A DNA stretch of 62,015 nucleotides from an uncultured Collinsella sp. (GTDB taxonomy: Bacteria > Actinomycetota > Coriobacteriia > Coriobacteriales > Coriobacteriaceae): positions 1 through 62,015 of the forward strand of contig CABUNJ010000013.1 in the NCBI GenBank assembly GCA_902492935.1. Reading direction: 5' to 3'. Shown here one piece after another: positions 32,387 through 41,692 of this stretch; the first letter of the stretch is position 1, and the number at the start of each line of letters is the position of its first letter. The notes beneath the pieces are model-generated. The model ran no database searches, was not told the DNA's origin, and worked only from the letters and a program-made list of their open reading frames with translations. A program made the position numbers and the translations under genes.

Positions 32387-33628
32387 CTACGCCTGCGCCA
32401 TCGTCCTCTTGCGTTCCCAGCGAGCCAACTTAATCGTTACCAGCGTGAGCGCCCAGGCCACAAGCGAGAACGCGGCGCCCACGGCGCCCACGTACGCAAT
32501 GCCAACGCTGCTTACCACGGCACCGCCCACTGCGGTGCCAAACGAAATGCCGACGTTAAACGCCATGGGCTCAACCGAACTTGCGAGTACCATCGACTTG
32601 GGATGGCGGCTGCGTGCCACGTCCATAAAGTGCGTGATGCACGACACCGAGAACAGGTACATGAGCAGCGCCAGGCTAAAGACAAAGACCAGCGCGAGCG
32701 GCATGGTGCCGCCCACAGCAAACAGTCCGAGTAACGCTGCAGCCTGCAGCACAAACGTCACGAGTAGCACCTTCATGCCAAAGCGCGCATCGATCCATCC
32801 GCCCAGGATGTTCGAGATCAGGCAGAACACGCCGTAGGCCATGAGCGTGGTACTGGCTTCGACCGTGCCCATGCCCAGCACCTGCTCAAGATAAGGCGTC
32901 ACGTAGCCATAGAAAACGTAGACCGACCCCACGCCAAACAAAAAGATAAGCATGCCGGTGATGATACTCGGCTCGCGCAGCAGACTCGCCTGCTCGCGAA
33001 AGGTGGCGGGCTCGTCGGTTTGCCCAGCGCGCGGCATAAACGCCACGAGCGTTCCGCAGATCAAAACGGCAAAGGTCAGCGCGCCGTACATGGCAACGTG
33101 CCAGTCGAGCGTGTCGGCCACAAACTTACCGATCGAGGTCACAAAGACCATCGCCACGGAAAACGCACCATATACTACCGAGATGGCAAGCGAAGTTTGC
33201 TGCGGGGACAGAAGCTCAGGGATGTACGTCACGCCCACGGCGAGCAGCGCACCCGAGACAGAGCCCAGGACAATGCGCGAGATAAAGAGCACCTGGAAGT
33301 TGGGCGCCAGTGCCATAAACAAATTGCCAAGCACAAAGACGATGCTGTAACACACGAGCAGCTGGTAGCGGCGGAATCGCCCCGTGCTGAGCGCAAGCAC
33401 CGGCGTCGCGATGGCGTAGACCAGCGCGAACACGCTGATGAGCTGGCCCGCAGTGGCAAGTGATACGCCGAGTTCCGTCGCCAGGTCGCTTTCGATGCCG
33501 ATGACCACGAACTCGGAGCAGCCGAGCGAGAATCCCAACAGCACGAGCAGCGCCAGGCAGAGCTTGGTGCGCGCGGGGGAGAGCGCGGCGGCGGTTGACT
33601 TACTTTTTGGCGTGGTTGCGGCGGTCAA
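32387..33628 (-). CDS. DHA1-type MFS efflux transporter
   Basis: About 413 residues, 12 hydrophobic segments. Family motifs include GCSEFVVIGIESDLATELGVS at the first loop (AraJ/NepI-like group), the loop 2-3 motif STGRFRRYQ and GSVSGALLAVG. It probably exports sugars, nucleosides or drugs by proton antiport. No ATG is suitable: the preferred TTG at 33628 has GGAG 8 bases upstream; a GTG at 33637 is possible. It is the first of two minus-strand genes with the phosphatase. Confidence 0.82.
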   Translation of the reverse strand: MTAATTPKSKSTAAALSPARTKLCLALLVLLGFSLGCSEFVVIGIESDLATELGVSLATAGQLISVFALVYAIATPVLALSTGRFRRYQLLVCYSIVFVLGNLFMALAPNFQVLFISRIVLGSVSGALLAVGVTYIPELLSPQQTSLAISVVYGAFSVAMVFVTSIGKFVADTLDWHVAMYGALTFAVLICGTLVAFMPRAGQTDEPATFREQASLLREPSIITGMLIFLFGVGSVYVFYGYVTPYLEQVLGMGTVEASTTLMAYGVFCLISNILGGWIDARFGMKVLLVTFVLQAAALLGLFAVGGTMPLALVFVFSLALLMYLFSVSCITHFMDVARSRHPKSMVLASSVEPMAFNVGISFGTAVGGAVVSSVGIAYVGAVGAAFSLVAWALTLVTIKLARWERKRTMAQA

Positions 33629-33684
33629 GGTTGTCACTCCAATGTCGCATGAATAAGCGGGATTCAATCCCTGCAACTCTAACA

Positions 33685-33719
33685 GAATGTGACAAAGGGA
33701 CAGTCCCTTTGTCACATTC
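33685..33719. repeat. Dispersed palindrome, copy 5 (perfect)
   Basis: Perfect 16-bp arms GAATGTGACAAAGGGA (33685-33700) and TCCCTTTGTCACATTC (33704-33719) with a CAG loop, upstream of the MFS gene. This is the clearest copy of the family. Confidence 0.85.
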
Positions 33720-33737
33720 GCGGCGTGGCTGCCGCCC

Positions 33738-33802
33738 AAACCATCACAACATTCGATAAAAATCTCGAAATTGAGGAAAAGCGTTGAATGTTGTGACGGT
33801 TT
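33738..33802. repeat. 17-bp-arm palindrome between MFS and the unknown membrane gene
   Basis: Arms AAACCATCACAACATTC (33738-33754) and GAATGTTGTGACGGTTT (33786-33802) pair with one mismatch around a 31-base AT-rich loop. It lies immediately next to the perfect dispersed palindrome. Confidence 0.55.
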
Positions 33803-33888
33803 TCGTGTCCGGCGCAGGTGAGCTTCGGTGCCGTCTGGGGGTATAAGGCTAGCGAGTGTTTATTTGCGAGGCCTAAGGGGCGCCCCGT

Positions 33889-34758
33889 ATGGATATCGAT
33901 AACTTTGAATGGTGGTATAGCGAGGGTGAAGCTCCGGACGAGGAGTGGGACGAGCCCACGCCGCGTGACGTGTCGAGCGACGAGGACGAGACCGGCGACG
34001 ACGTCGCCGCCGGCTCGGACGTCGCCCTCGACCCTGTCGAGCCCCTGACCTTCGAACAAGCTTGGGCCCAGGCTGAGGCAGACGAGGCCAAAGCCGACGC
34101 TACGGCCACGCTCGGCGAGCCAGCCGACATGTCCATCTCGCCGGCAAAGATCCCGCAGCCGCGTCACACCATCGACCCCGACAGCACGGCATCCTTCAGT
34201 ATTCTCGACGTGCCCTCGCAGGGCGCTCAGGCGCCCGCACCCACACGTCGCCCCAATCTGTCTCGCGAGGAAGATGCAGGACGTCGCTCGCCGCTCGGCC
34301 CCATCCTCATCGCCTTCATGGCCGGCGTTATCGCCTGCTCGGCAATCGGTAGCGTTTGGAGCCATGTCGAGCGGCAGCGTCAAGACGCCGCCAAGGTCGA
34401 GATGTCTGTCGAGCAATCGCTCAGCCGCACGCGCTCGGTGCATGTGTCGGTCGAGGTTAAGGACGGCGCGACGTGGGATACCGCGCGCGGCGATAGCCAG
34501 ATGCTCGTCCATATCGTGGGCCGCACGCTCAAGGGACAAACAATCGACGAGTATCAATACGTCAATTCCGAAGGTGACGGCATCGAGCTCAAGCCCGGCG
34601 ACTACGAGCTCACGGTGGATGAGCCGCCCGTCGCCACCGACGGCACGCGTTACCGCGCCTCAAAGCGCATGGTTCCGGTGAGTTTTAATTCGCAAGCGCC
34701 CGACACGGTCGATAGCGCGCCGCAGGGCGGGTTTGACCTTTACGCTATTGCTCAATAA
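33889..34758 (+). CDS. Single-pass membrane protein of unknown function
   Basis: 289 residues. The N-terminal ~130 residues are strongly acidic and Pro/Ala-rich (EEWDEPTPRDVSSDEDETGDD), expected to be cytosolic and disordered. One hydrophobic helix (ILIAFMAGVIACSAIGSVW, about 143-161) follows, then a soluble domain of ~125 residues with VHVSVEVKDGATWD and GDGIELKPGDYELTVDEPPV, which suggests a beta-rich extracellular fold. No enzyme motif is seen and I do not recognise the family. It is a plausible envelope-associated protein; it is alone between repeats and the epimerase gene. Confidence 0.75.
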   Translation: MDIDNFEWWYSEGEAPDEEWDEPTPRDVSSDEDETGDDVAAGSDVALDPVEPLTFEQAWAQAEADEAKADATATLGEPADMSISPAKIPQPRHTIDPDSTASFSILDVPSQGAQAPAPTRRPNLSREEDAGRRSPLGPILIAFMAGVIACSAIGSVWSHVERQRQDAAKVEMSVEQSLSRTRSVHVSVEVKDGATWDTARGDSQMLVHIVGRTLKGQTIDEYQYVNSEGDGIELKPGDYELTVDEPPVATDGTRYRASKRMVPVSFNSQAPDTVDSAPQGGFDLYAIAQ

Positions 34759-34837
34759 CTGCGCCCGCCGCTCAACCCCGCCGCCAAGAGTGGGACAATA
34801 TCCCTCGACACCGTTGTTCACTATTGGAGGAAGTAGC

Positions 34838-35731
34838 ATGTCCACCGTCACTACCATCAAGCGCGGCGGCCTTACCGCGGCCATCGATTCCATGGGCGCC
34901 CAGCTCAAGAGCCTTGCCCTCAACGGCAATGAGTATCTGTGGCAGGGAGACCCGGCCTTTTGGGGCAAGCACGCGCCTATCCTGTTCCCCATCGTGGGAT
35001 CGCTGCGCAACAATACGGCGACGTCTGCGGCCGGCACCTGCGAGATGGCGCGCCACGGCATCGCACGCATTGTCGAGCACAAGATCATCGAGGTGTCGGA
35101 GGATGGTTCGTCCGTTACCTACGAGCTCACCGACACGCCCGAGTCGCTCAAGGCGTTCCCGTTCCACTTTAAGCTCAACATGACCTATTCCCTGACTGGC
35201 GACGCCACCCTCACGCAGACCTTTGCCGTCACCAACACCGGCGACGTGGACCTGCCGTTCTCGGTGGGCGGCCACCCCGCATTTAACGTGCCCGCCCCCG
35301 GTGCCGAGGACGAGACGTTCGAGGATTACGAGCTGGCGTTTACCGAGGCTTGGACCAACGAGGCCCCCATCATCACGCCCGATGGCCTTATGACGTTCGA
35401 GGGCAGCTACAAGGCCCCCGATAACTCGGACGTACTGCCCATCACGCACCGCAGCTTCGATAACGACGCCATCATGTTCACCGATACCCCGGGCTCCACC
35501 CTCACGCTGCGCGGCCGCAAGTCGGGCCACGGCGTCAAGATCGACTTTGAGGGCTTTAAGTACATCGGCGTGTGGTCTGCCGCCAACGACGCTCCGTTTG
35601 TGGCGCTCGAGCCTTGGACCGGTCACACCACCATGGACACCGAGGACGACGTCTTTGAGCATAAGGTCAACACCATCACCTTGGCTCCCGGCGAGACGGA
35701 CAAGCGCAGCTTTAGCGTTACCTTGCTCTAG
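34838..35731 (+). CDS. Aldose 1-epimerase (galactose mutarotase) family protein
   Basis: 297 residues. The galactose-mutarotase-like beta-sandwich pattern is visible: GAQLKSLALNGNEYLWQGDPAFWGKHAPILFPIVG, the catalytic-type His in FSVGGHPAFNVP, and EPWTGHTTM near the end (all abbreviated parts under the usual order). It interconverts anomers of a sugar. GGAGGAA lies 5 bases before the ATG at 34838. The terminator in the following composite repeat would end its transcript. Confidence 0.85.
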   Translation: MSTVTTIKRGGLTAAIDSMGAQLKSLALNGNEYLWQGDPAFWGKHAPILFPIVGSLRNNTATSAAGTCEMARHGIARIVEHKIIEVSEDGSSVTYELTDTPESLKAFPFHFKLNMTYSLTGDATLTQTFAVTNTGDVDLPFSVGGHPAFNVPAPGAEDETFEDYELAFTEAWTNEAPIITPDGLMTFEGSYKAPDNSDVLPITHRSFDNDAIMFTDTPGSTLTLRGRKSGHGVKIDFEGFKYIGVWSAANDAPFVALEPWTGHTTMDTEDDVFEHKVNTITLAPGETDKRSFSVTLL

Positions 35732-35736
35732 AGGTT

Positions 35737-35905
35737 CCGCCGCTCGGTCGATGCTGCGCGCCGTCCAGAGCGATAATTTGTCATTCAAAAGGCAAGGCAT
35801 AGACCTTCTGGTCATGCCTTGCCTTTTTCATGCCACTTGTTCGCTCTGGACGTCGCTCGCCGGCATTGCCAAAACATCGGCATCCCCAATGACTACCGTG
35901 TGTCT
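35737..35905. repeat. Composite intergenic repeat, copy 2
   Basis: Outer stem CGTCCAGAGCGA (35762-35773) with TCGCTCTGGACG (35841-35852), perfect 12 bp. Inner terminator stem AAAAGGCAAGGCAT (35787-35800) with ATGCCTTGCCTTTT (35814-35827) around the loop AGACCTTCTGGTC (35801-35813). The module A hairpin is lost; the trailing CGGCATTGCC...CCCCAATGACTAC matches copy 4 partly in inverted orientation. The inner stem serves as terminator for the epimerase gene. Confidence 0.8.
35787..35827 (+). terminator. Terminator inside composite repeat copy 2
   Basis: 14-bp perfect stem ending in TTTTT, 56 bases after the epimerase stop codon. Confidence 0.8.
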
Positions 35906-35994
35906 ATTAATTTTTCGAGCTTGTGCTGCGCTGCTGGTTGCTGGTGTATATCCTGTTAAGTCGTCAGCATACGATTCAACAGGGAAGGCAGATT

Positions 35995-36921
35995 ATGCAT
36001 TCTCCCCATCAACGCGACGCGCATCCACAGCCGATGTGCAGCCGTCGCATCTTTTTGGGTAGCGCCCTCGCTGCGAGTGCTACCGTCGTTGCCGGTGCGC
36101 TCGCCGGCTGTCAGCGCCCGTCTACGCTCAAGGTGGTTCAGCCCACGACGGGCGGCGGTCGCGACGACCTGTCCGATTCCGTGATCGGCAAGGATAAGAT
36201 CCGCATCGGTATGGAGGCGGCCTACGCCCCGTACAACTGGCAGGTCTCCGAGGCTAGCGAGTACACCATCCCCATCGACAACGTGCAGGGAGCCTACGCA
36301 GATGGCTACGACGTGCAGATCGCCAAGATCGTCTGCAAGGCCCTCGGCGGCGAGCCCGTCGCCGTCAAGCAGAGCTTCTCGGGCCTTATCGACTCGCTCA
36401 ACAACGGCCAGATCGACCTCATCATCGCCGGCATGAGCGCCACACCCGAGCGCGAGGAGTCCGTCGGCTTTTCCGATCCGTACTTTATCGGCTACTTTGG
36501 CCTGTTCGTAAAAGAGGGCTCGCCCTACCAAAATGCGACCAAGCTCAGCGACTTTAGCGGCGCTACGGTCCTCGGCCAAAAGGACACCATGCTCGATACC
36601 GTCATCGACGAGATTCCGGGTGTTGTGCACAAAAACCCGGTCGACTCCGTCCCCACGGTGTTCTCGAATCTGCTGCAGGGCACGTGCGACGCCGTGACCT
36701 ACAACACCGAGAATGAGAAGGGCTATATGGCCCAAAACCCGGGTATCGTGCCGATTCAGTTTGCCGAGGGCGAGGGCTTTAAGCAGGAGGTCACGGCAAA
36801 CGTCGGCTGCCGCAAGGGCTCGGACAAACTGCTTAAGCTCATCGACAAGACACTCAAGGGCATTAGCCAAGAGGAGCGCGACCAAATGTGGGACGCGTGC
36901 CTCGACCGTCAGCCGGCATAG
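35995..36921 (+). CDS. Amino-acid ABC transporter substrate-binding lipoprotein with Tat-type signal
   Basis: 308 residues. The signal has a twin-arginine motif SRRIFLG (Ser16-Arg17-Arg18) followed by a hydrophobic run and lipobox LAGC (Cys39), so it is probably folded before export and lipid-anchored. The mature part is a family 3 solute-binding protein (KIRIGMEAAYAPYNW, YDVQIAKIVCKALGGE, IIAGMSATPEREESVGFSDPY). It delivers a polar amino acid to the permease encoded next. The ATG at 35995 gives a normal signal length. First of three genes. Confidence 0.9.
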   Translation: MHSPHQRDAHPQPMCSRRIFLGSALAASATVVAGALAGCQRPSTLKVVQPTTGGGRDDLSDSVIGKDKIRIGMEAAYAPYNWQVSEASEYTIPIDNVQGAYADGYDVQIAKIVCKALGGEPVAVKQSFSGLIDSLNNGQIDLIIAGMSATPEREESVGFSDPYFIGYFGLFVKEGSPYQNATKLSDFSGATVLGQKDTMLDTVIDEIPGVVHKNPVDSVPTVFSNLLQGTCDAVTYNTENEKGYMAQNPGIVPIQFAEGEGFKQEVTANVGCRKGSDKLLKLIDKTLKGISQEERDQMWDACLDRQPA

Positions 36922-36930
36922 GGAGGCAGC

Positions 36931-38079
36931 ATGAAAACCATCAATCGCCTGGCCTCCTTTATCAGGGCCGACCACCGTTATGTATACCTGGGCACGAGCG
37001 TCATCGCGGCGCTCGGCCTGGCGTTTAGCCAGCGCAACCCCACGCCGATGAGTTTCTTGGCGCCTACGGGCGTGTTCCAAGACTGCCTCTGGGCAATCCT
37101 TTGGGCCTGGCTCGTCGTGTCGGCGGCGGCGCTGGTCACCAAGCTCATGCACTGGAACGACTATCGCGAAAAGTCGCCGTTCGCATCCGAGCGCTGCCGT
37201 CGTGGCGCACGCCTGGGCAGCTACGTCGTGGTCGCCATCGCGGCGATCTTTTTCGTGGACCGCTGCGTCATGTCGTTTATCGACCTGGTGCAGGTGAGCA
37301 TTGTCTCGGATTCCAACCCCAGCGACTTTTTGTCGAGCCTGGTCTACATGACCTACAAGAGCGGGGACTTCTTCATTCGCGGTATCGAGATCACCATCGC
37401 GCTTGCGACCTTCGGCACCGTCATCGCATTCTTCCTGGCGCTGCTCTTCGTGTTTTTGCGCATTCAGACCTTCGATCGCGTGGACAACGACCTGGTGCGC
37501 TTCTTTAAGAGTATCGGCCGCGGCTTTGCGACCGTCTACTCCACCATCGTGCGCGGTACGCCCATGATGGTCCAGGGTCTGCTCATCTATTACGCGGGCT
37601 TCACCGTTTTGCGCGGCATGGGCTTCGAGACCGCCCAGGCCAACCAGATCTGGAGTACCTTCACCGCTGGCCTCGTCACCATCTCGCTCAACTCCACCGC
37701 CTACATGATGGAGGTCCTGCGCGGCGGCATCGAGTCCATCGATCCCGGCCAGGCCGAGGCGGCGCGCTCGCTGGGCCTGTCGCAGTGGCAGGCTATGCGC
37801 AAAGTCGTGTTCCCCCAGGGCATTAAAAACGCGATCCCGGCGCTCACCAACGAGCTCATCATCAACATCAAGGATTCGTCGGTGCTTTCGGTCATCGGCG
37901 TGTTTGACCTCATGTACGCCACCACCACCGTCGCCGGCGTGTACTACCGCCAGATGGAGGTCTACTGCGTGGCGCTCGTGGTCTACCTGATCCTGACGCT
38001 CGTGGCGAGCCGCCTGCTCGAGGCCTTTGGCAAAAAGCTTGGCGCCGAGGCTCCGGTCACGCTGCCCAGCTCCAACTAG
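36931..38079 (+). CDS. Amino-acid ABC transporter permease (HisM/GlnP type)
   Basis: 382 residues, longer than the ~220-240 of minimal family members. The extra N-terminal ~150 residues contain three or so hydrophobic segments. The standard permease core follows, with the EAA-type loop EAARSLGLSQWQAMRKVVFPQ that contacts the ATPase. GGGAGG precedes the ATG. It lies 9 bases after the binding-protein gene and 22 bases before the ATPase gene. Confidence 0.9.
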   Translation: MKTINRLASFIRADHRYVYLGTSVIAALGLAFSQRNPTPMSFLAPTGVFQDCLWAILWAWLVVSAAALVTKLMHWNDYREKSPFASERCRRGARLGSYVVVAIAAIFFVDRCVMSFIDLVQVSIVSDSNPSDFLSSLVYMTYKSGDFFIRGIEITIALATFGTVIAFFLALLFVFLRIQTFDRVDNDLVRFFKSIGRGFATVYSTIVRGTPMMVQGLLIYYAGFTVLRGMGFETAQANQIWSTFTAGLVTISLNSTAYMMEVLRGGIESIDPGQAEAARSLGLSQWQAMRKVVFPQGIKNAIPALTNELIINIKDSSVLSVIGVFDLMYATTTVAGVYYRQMEVYCVALVVYLILTLVASRLLEAFGKKLGAEAPVTLPSSN

Positions 38080-38101
38080 GCTCAAGACGAGGAGAATCAT
38101 C

Positions 38102-38887
38102 ATGGCAGATACCGCCACTACCGGCACCGCGGCCGCCGCACAGACCAATGAGCCGCTCATCCGCGTCGAGGGCCTGCGCAAGAGCTTCGGCTCGCTCGAG
38201 GTGCTCAAGGGCATCGACCTGTCCGTTAACCCCGGCGAGGTCGTCACTATTATCGGCGCCTCAGGCTCGGGCAAATCGACCTTTCTGCGCTGCCTCAACC
38301 TGCTCGAGACTCCGGACGCGGGCCATATCTGGTTCCACGGCCAGGACCTTACGGCCGAGCGCTGCAACATTAACAAGCTGCGCGAGGACATCGGCATGGT
38401 GTTCCAGGGCTTTAACCTGTTCAACAACATGGACGTGCTCGACAACTGCACGCTCGCGCCCGTCACGCTCAAAAAGATGAGCAAGGCCGAGGCTGAAAAA
38501 ATTGCGATGGAGCATCTGACGAGCGTGGGGCTCGAAAAGTTCGCGCACGCCGCCGTGGGTCGCCTGTCCGGTGGTCAAAAACAGCGCGTGGCCATCGCGC
38601 GCGCCCTGTGCATGAATCCGCAGATCATGCTGTTCGACGAGCCGACTTCGGCACTCGACCCCGAGATCGTGGGCGAGGTGCTCGAGGTCATGCGCAAGCT
38701 CGCTGCCGACGGCATGACCATGGTCGTCGTCACGCACGAGATGGCCTTTGCCCGAACCGTGTCCGACCGCGTGGTCTTTATGGACAAGGGCGTGGTGCTC
38801 GAGGACGCCGCACCGGCCGAGCTCTTCGGCAACCCCAAACACCAGCGCACTCGCGAGTTCCTCTCGCGTTATCTCGAGGACAAATAA
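38102..38887 (+). CDS. Amino-acid ABC transporter ATP-binding protein (GlnQ type)
   Basis: 261 residues. Walker A GASGSGKST, Q-loop VFQGFNLF, signature LSGGQKQR, Walker B LFDEPTSALDPE and H-loop VVTHEM are all canonical for polar amino-acid importers. The ATG at 38102 has GAGGAG upstream. An N-terminal Ala/Thr-rich ~18 residues precede the domain. It completes the importer operon; the next gene, a peptidase, follows after 72 bases. Confidence 0.93.
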   Translation: MADTATTGTAAAAQTNEPLIRVEGLRKSFGSLEVLKGIDLSVNPGEVVTIIGASGSGKSTFLRCLNLLETPDAGHIWFHGQDLTAERCNINKLREDIGMVFQGFNLFNNMDVLDNCTLAPVTLKKMSKAEAEKIAMEHLTSVGLEKFAHAAVGRLSGGQKQRVAIARALCMNPQIMLFDEPTSALDPEIVGEVLEVMRKLAADGMTMVVVTHEMAFARTVSDRVVFMDKGVVLEDAAPAELFGNPKHQRTREFLSRYLEDK

Positions 38888-38959
38888 CCGACCGCAAACG
38901 TTTACGTGGCAGGGCCGCTCCGGTGGGGCGGCCCTCGTCATCACAATCGAAAGGATGTT

Positions 38960-40375
38960 ATGGCCGAGGTTTGGCGCTTTTTTGCGCATGAGGACGATTT
39001 TGCCGATATAGACGAGGCCGCCGCGTGCGAGCGCTTGGGCCGCGTGCTGTCGTTTCCGACCATCTCGAGCATGGATGCCGAGGCGGTGGACTGGCGGCCC
39101 TTCGACGACCTGCGTGCTTATATGCAGCAGGCCTGGCCGCACGTATTTGCGGCGGGCGAGGTCGAGCTTATCGACCATTCGCTGCTGGTGACGCTTGCCG
39201 GCAGCGATCCGGCTCTTAAGCCCGTTATGCTCATGGGCCACATGGACGTGGTTCCCGTGGTGCCGGGTACCGAGGCCGACTGGACGCACGACCCCTTTAG
39301 TGGCCACGTGGACGACACCTACATTTGGGGTCGCGGCGCGATCGACATGAAGGACCAGGTCGCAGGCATTCTCGAGGCTGTCGAGTATGCGCTGGCGCAC
39401 GGTTGGCAGCACGAGCGCACGCTGCTCCTGGCCTTTGGCCAGGACGAGGAGACGACGCAGTACGGCGCAGGCGCCATCGGCCGCGTGCTCGAGGAGCGCG
39501 GCATTGAGCTTGAGTACCTGATCGACGAGGGCGACTACCGCATCGTTCCGGCTGCCGAGTACAGCGCGGGCGAGGGTTGGCTCATGCACGCCGACCTCGC
39601 GGAGAAGGGCTACGCCGATATCGTGCTCAAGACAAAGAGCGCGGGCGGGCATTCTTCCAATCCCTACGGCGGCACGTCGCTCGAGGTGCTCAGCCGTGCC
39701 ATCGCCGCAATCTGCGATATCGAGTGGCCGACGCGCGTGACCGACTTGCTTGCCGCCCAGCTCGTCGAGTTGGGGCTCTACACGGCCGATGAAATTGCCG
39801 CCAACGGGGATGCCATTGTCCGCGATTGCCTCGCCAGCAAAAAGCTCTATCCGCTGGTGACGACCACCTGCGCGCCCACGCAGATCGAGGGCGGCAGCAC
39901 CGGCGCCAACGTAATGCCGCAGGATATGTGGGCCAACATCAACTTCCGCATGCTCGAGGGCACGAGCGTGGCCGATGTTGTGGCGCGCTGCCGTGAGGCG
40001 GTTGCCGGGGCGGACCTTGCCGGTCGTGTCGAAGTGGAGCTGGGCCCCGGCAGCTCCGAACCCTCGCCGTCCCCGCGCATCGGTGGTCCCGGCCTCGAGG
40101 CGGTTCGCTCCATCGCCGCCCGCTATTTCCGTGATCCAAAGGGGACGGAGGAAAACGGATCATTCGAGCCAGTGGCAATTGTGCCCTCGACCGTGATCGG
40201 TGCGACCGACGCTGCCAACTACCAGCACATTTGCCCTGAGTGCATTCGCTTCTCGGCCTTTGTGGTTGATGACGACGAGTGTGATCGCGGCGTCCACGGC
40301 ACCAACGAGCGCATCACCCGCCGCGCCTACCTCCAGGGCATCCGCTTCCTCGTCGCTCTACTCCAAACGCTCTAG
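38960..40375 (+). CDS. M20-family metallopeptidase
   Basis: 471 residues. M20 motifs: LMGHMDVVPVV (metal His/Asp), GRGAIDMKDQ, the catalytic EE in FGQDEETTQYGA, and a dimerisation domain with SAGGHSSNPYGGTSLEVLS. The type resembles carboxypeptidase Yscs/PepV-like dipeptidases or deacylases. AAAGGA precedes the ATG at 38960. Position after the amino-acid importer suggests a role in peptide or N-acyl-amino-acid use. Exact substrate is unknown. Confidence 0.87.
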   Translation: MAEVWRFFAHEDDFADIDEAAACERLGRVLSFPTISSMDAEAVDWRPFDDLRAYMQQAWPHVFAAGEVELIDHSLLVTLAGSDPALKPVMLMGHMDVVPVVPGTEADWTHDPFSGHVDDTYIWGRGAIDMKDQVAGILEAVEYALAHGWQHERTLLLAFGQDEETTQYGAGAIGRVLEERGIELEYLIDEGDYRIVPAAEYSAGEGWLMHADLAEKGYADIVLKTKSAGGHSSNPYGGTSLEVLSRAIAAICDIEWPTRVTDLLAAQLVELGLYTADEIAANGDAIVRDCLASKKLYPLVTTTCAPTQIEGGSTGANVMPQDMWANINFRMLEGTSVADVVARCREAVAGADLAGRVEVELGPGSSEPSPSPRIGGPGLEAVRSIAARYFRDPKGTEENGSFEPVAIVPSTVIGATDAANYQHICPECIRFSAFVVDDDECDRGVHGTNERITRRAYLQGIRFLVALLQTL

Positions 40376-40624
40376 CCAAAAAGCAAGCCCTTGGTGCAAT
40401 GGGGTCGGGTTTGTTTGCACCAATCATTCCGTGCGGGTTATATGCAGGTTTGCATGCGCACGCTATCATGTATGGGTTAGACCGCAACTATGTACCCCAT
40501 ACGCGAAGGGATGCGCATGTATCTGAAGATCGACATGTTCTAGCCGGGCTTACCCCCGCAGTGGCGCCGCGCGCCCCATCAACTCTGCCGATTTTCACCT
40601 TCACGCATATTAAGGAGTCCCGCC

Positions 40625-41692
40625 ATGCGCGACAAGCTCGAAAAGATTATCAAGGCCTACGAGGAGCTCGAGAAGAAGCTTTCCGACCCGGCCGTCGCCT
40701 CCGATATTAAGGAGTTCACGCGTCTCAACAAGGAGTACGCGCACCAGTCCGACCTCATCGCCGCCTCGCGTGAGTACATCGGCGCGCTCGATGACATCGA
40801 GGCTGCCAAGGAAATGCTCCACGATACCACCGATGCCGATGAGAAGGAAATGCTCCAGATGGACATCTCCGAAAACGAGGCCAAGCTTCCCCAGCTCGAG
40901 GAAGATATCAAGTACATGCTCATTCCGAGCGACCCCAACGACGACAAGAACACCATCGTCGAGATTCGCTCCGCCGCCGGTGGCGACGAGGCGGCCATCT
41001 TCGCTGGCGACCTGTACAAGATGTACCAGCGCTTTTGCGAGTCGCGCGGCTGGAAGACCACCGTGCTCGACTCCAGCCCCAGCGAGGCCGGCGGCTTTAA
41101 GTCCATCGAGTTCAAGGTCGAGGGCGACCGCGTCTACTCCGTCATGAAGTTCGAGTCCGGCGTGCATCGCGTCCAGCGCGTTCCCAAGACCGAGTCCCAG
41201 GGCCGCATTCAGACCTCCACGGCTACCGTCGCCGTACTTCCTGAGGCCGAGGAGATTGACGTCCAGATCAACCAGTCCGACCTGCGCATCGACACCTACT
41301 GCGCCTCCGGCCCTGGCGGTCAGTGCGTTAACACCACCTACTCCGCCGTGCGCATCACCCACCTGCCCACCAACACCGTGGTGCAGTCACAGGAGCAGCG
41401 TTCCCAGATCCAGAACCGCGAGGTCTGCATGCAGATGCTGCGTGCCCGTCTGTACGAGATGGAGCTCGAGAAGCAGCAGGCCGAGCTCGGTGCCGAGCGC
41501 CAGAGCCAGATCGGCCACGGCAACCGTTCCGAGAAGATCCGTACTTACAACCAGCCCCAGGACCGCGTGACCGATCACCGTATCGGCTTCAACTCCACCT
41601 ACAACGGCGTCCTTCTGGGCGATCAGCTCGGCACCGTCATCGAGGCGCTCGCCGCCGCCGAGCGAGCCGAGAAGCTGGCACAGGCGGTTTAG
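40625..41692 (+). CDS. prfA: Peptide chain release factor 1
   Basis: 355 residues, the normal RF1 length. The GGQ motif lies in ASGPGGQCVNTTYSAVRITH, and the RF1-type recognition region reads RVQRVPKTESQGRIQTSTATVAVLP, with PKT where PAT or PET is common. It releases peptides at UAA and UAG codons. AAGGAG lies before the ATG. The methyltransferase that modifies the GGQ glutamine (prmC) follows on the same strand after a repeat-filled 634-bp gap, an unusual separation. Confidence 0.96.
   Translation: MRDKLEKIIKAYEELEKKLSDPAVASDIKEFTRLNKEYAHQSDLIAASREYIGALDDIEAAKEMLHDTTDADEKEMLQMDISENEAKLPQLEEDIKYMLIPSDPNDDKNTIVEIRSAAGGDEAAIFAGDLYKMYQRFCESRGWKTTVLDSSPSEAGGFKSIEFKVEGDRVYSVMKFESGVHRVQRVPKTESQGRIQTSTATVAVLPEAEEIDVQINQSDLRIDTYCASGPGGQCVNTTYSAVRITHLPTNTVVQSQEQRSQIQNREVCMQMLRARLYEMELEKQQAELGAERQSQIGHGNRSEKIRTYNQPQDRVTDHRIGFNSTYNGVLLGDQLGTVIEALAAAERAEKLAQAV

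Noticed and set aside
31895..33719. Prophage or transposon carrying the phosphatase and MFS genes
   Set aside because: Repeats flank the block, but there is no integrase, transposase or composition shift in these two genes.
40516..40542. Eight-codon frame (MYLKIDMF) upstream of prfA
   Set aside because: A weak GAAGGG lies before it, but nothing links it to regulation of prfA and such short frames occur by chance.
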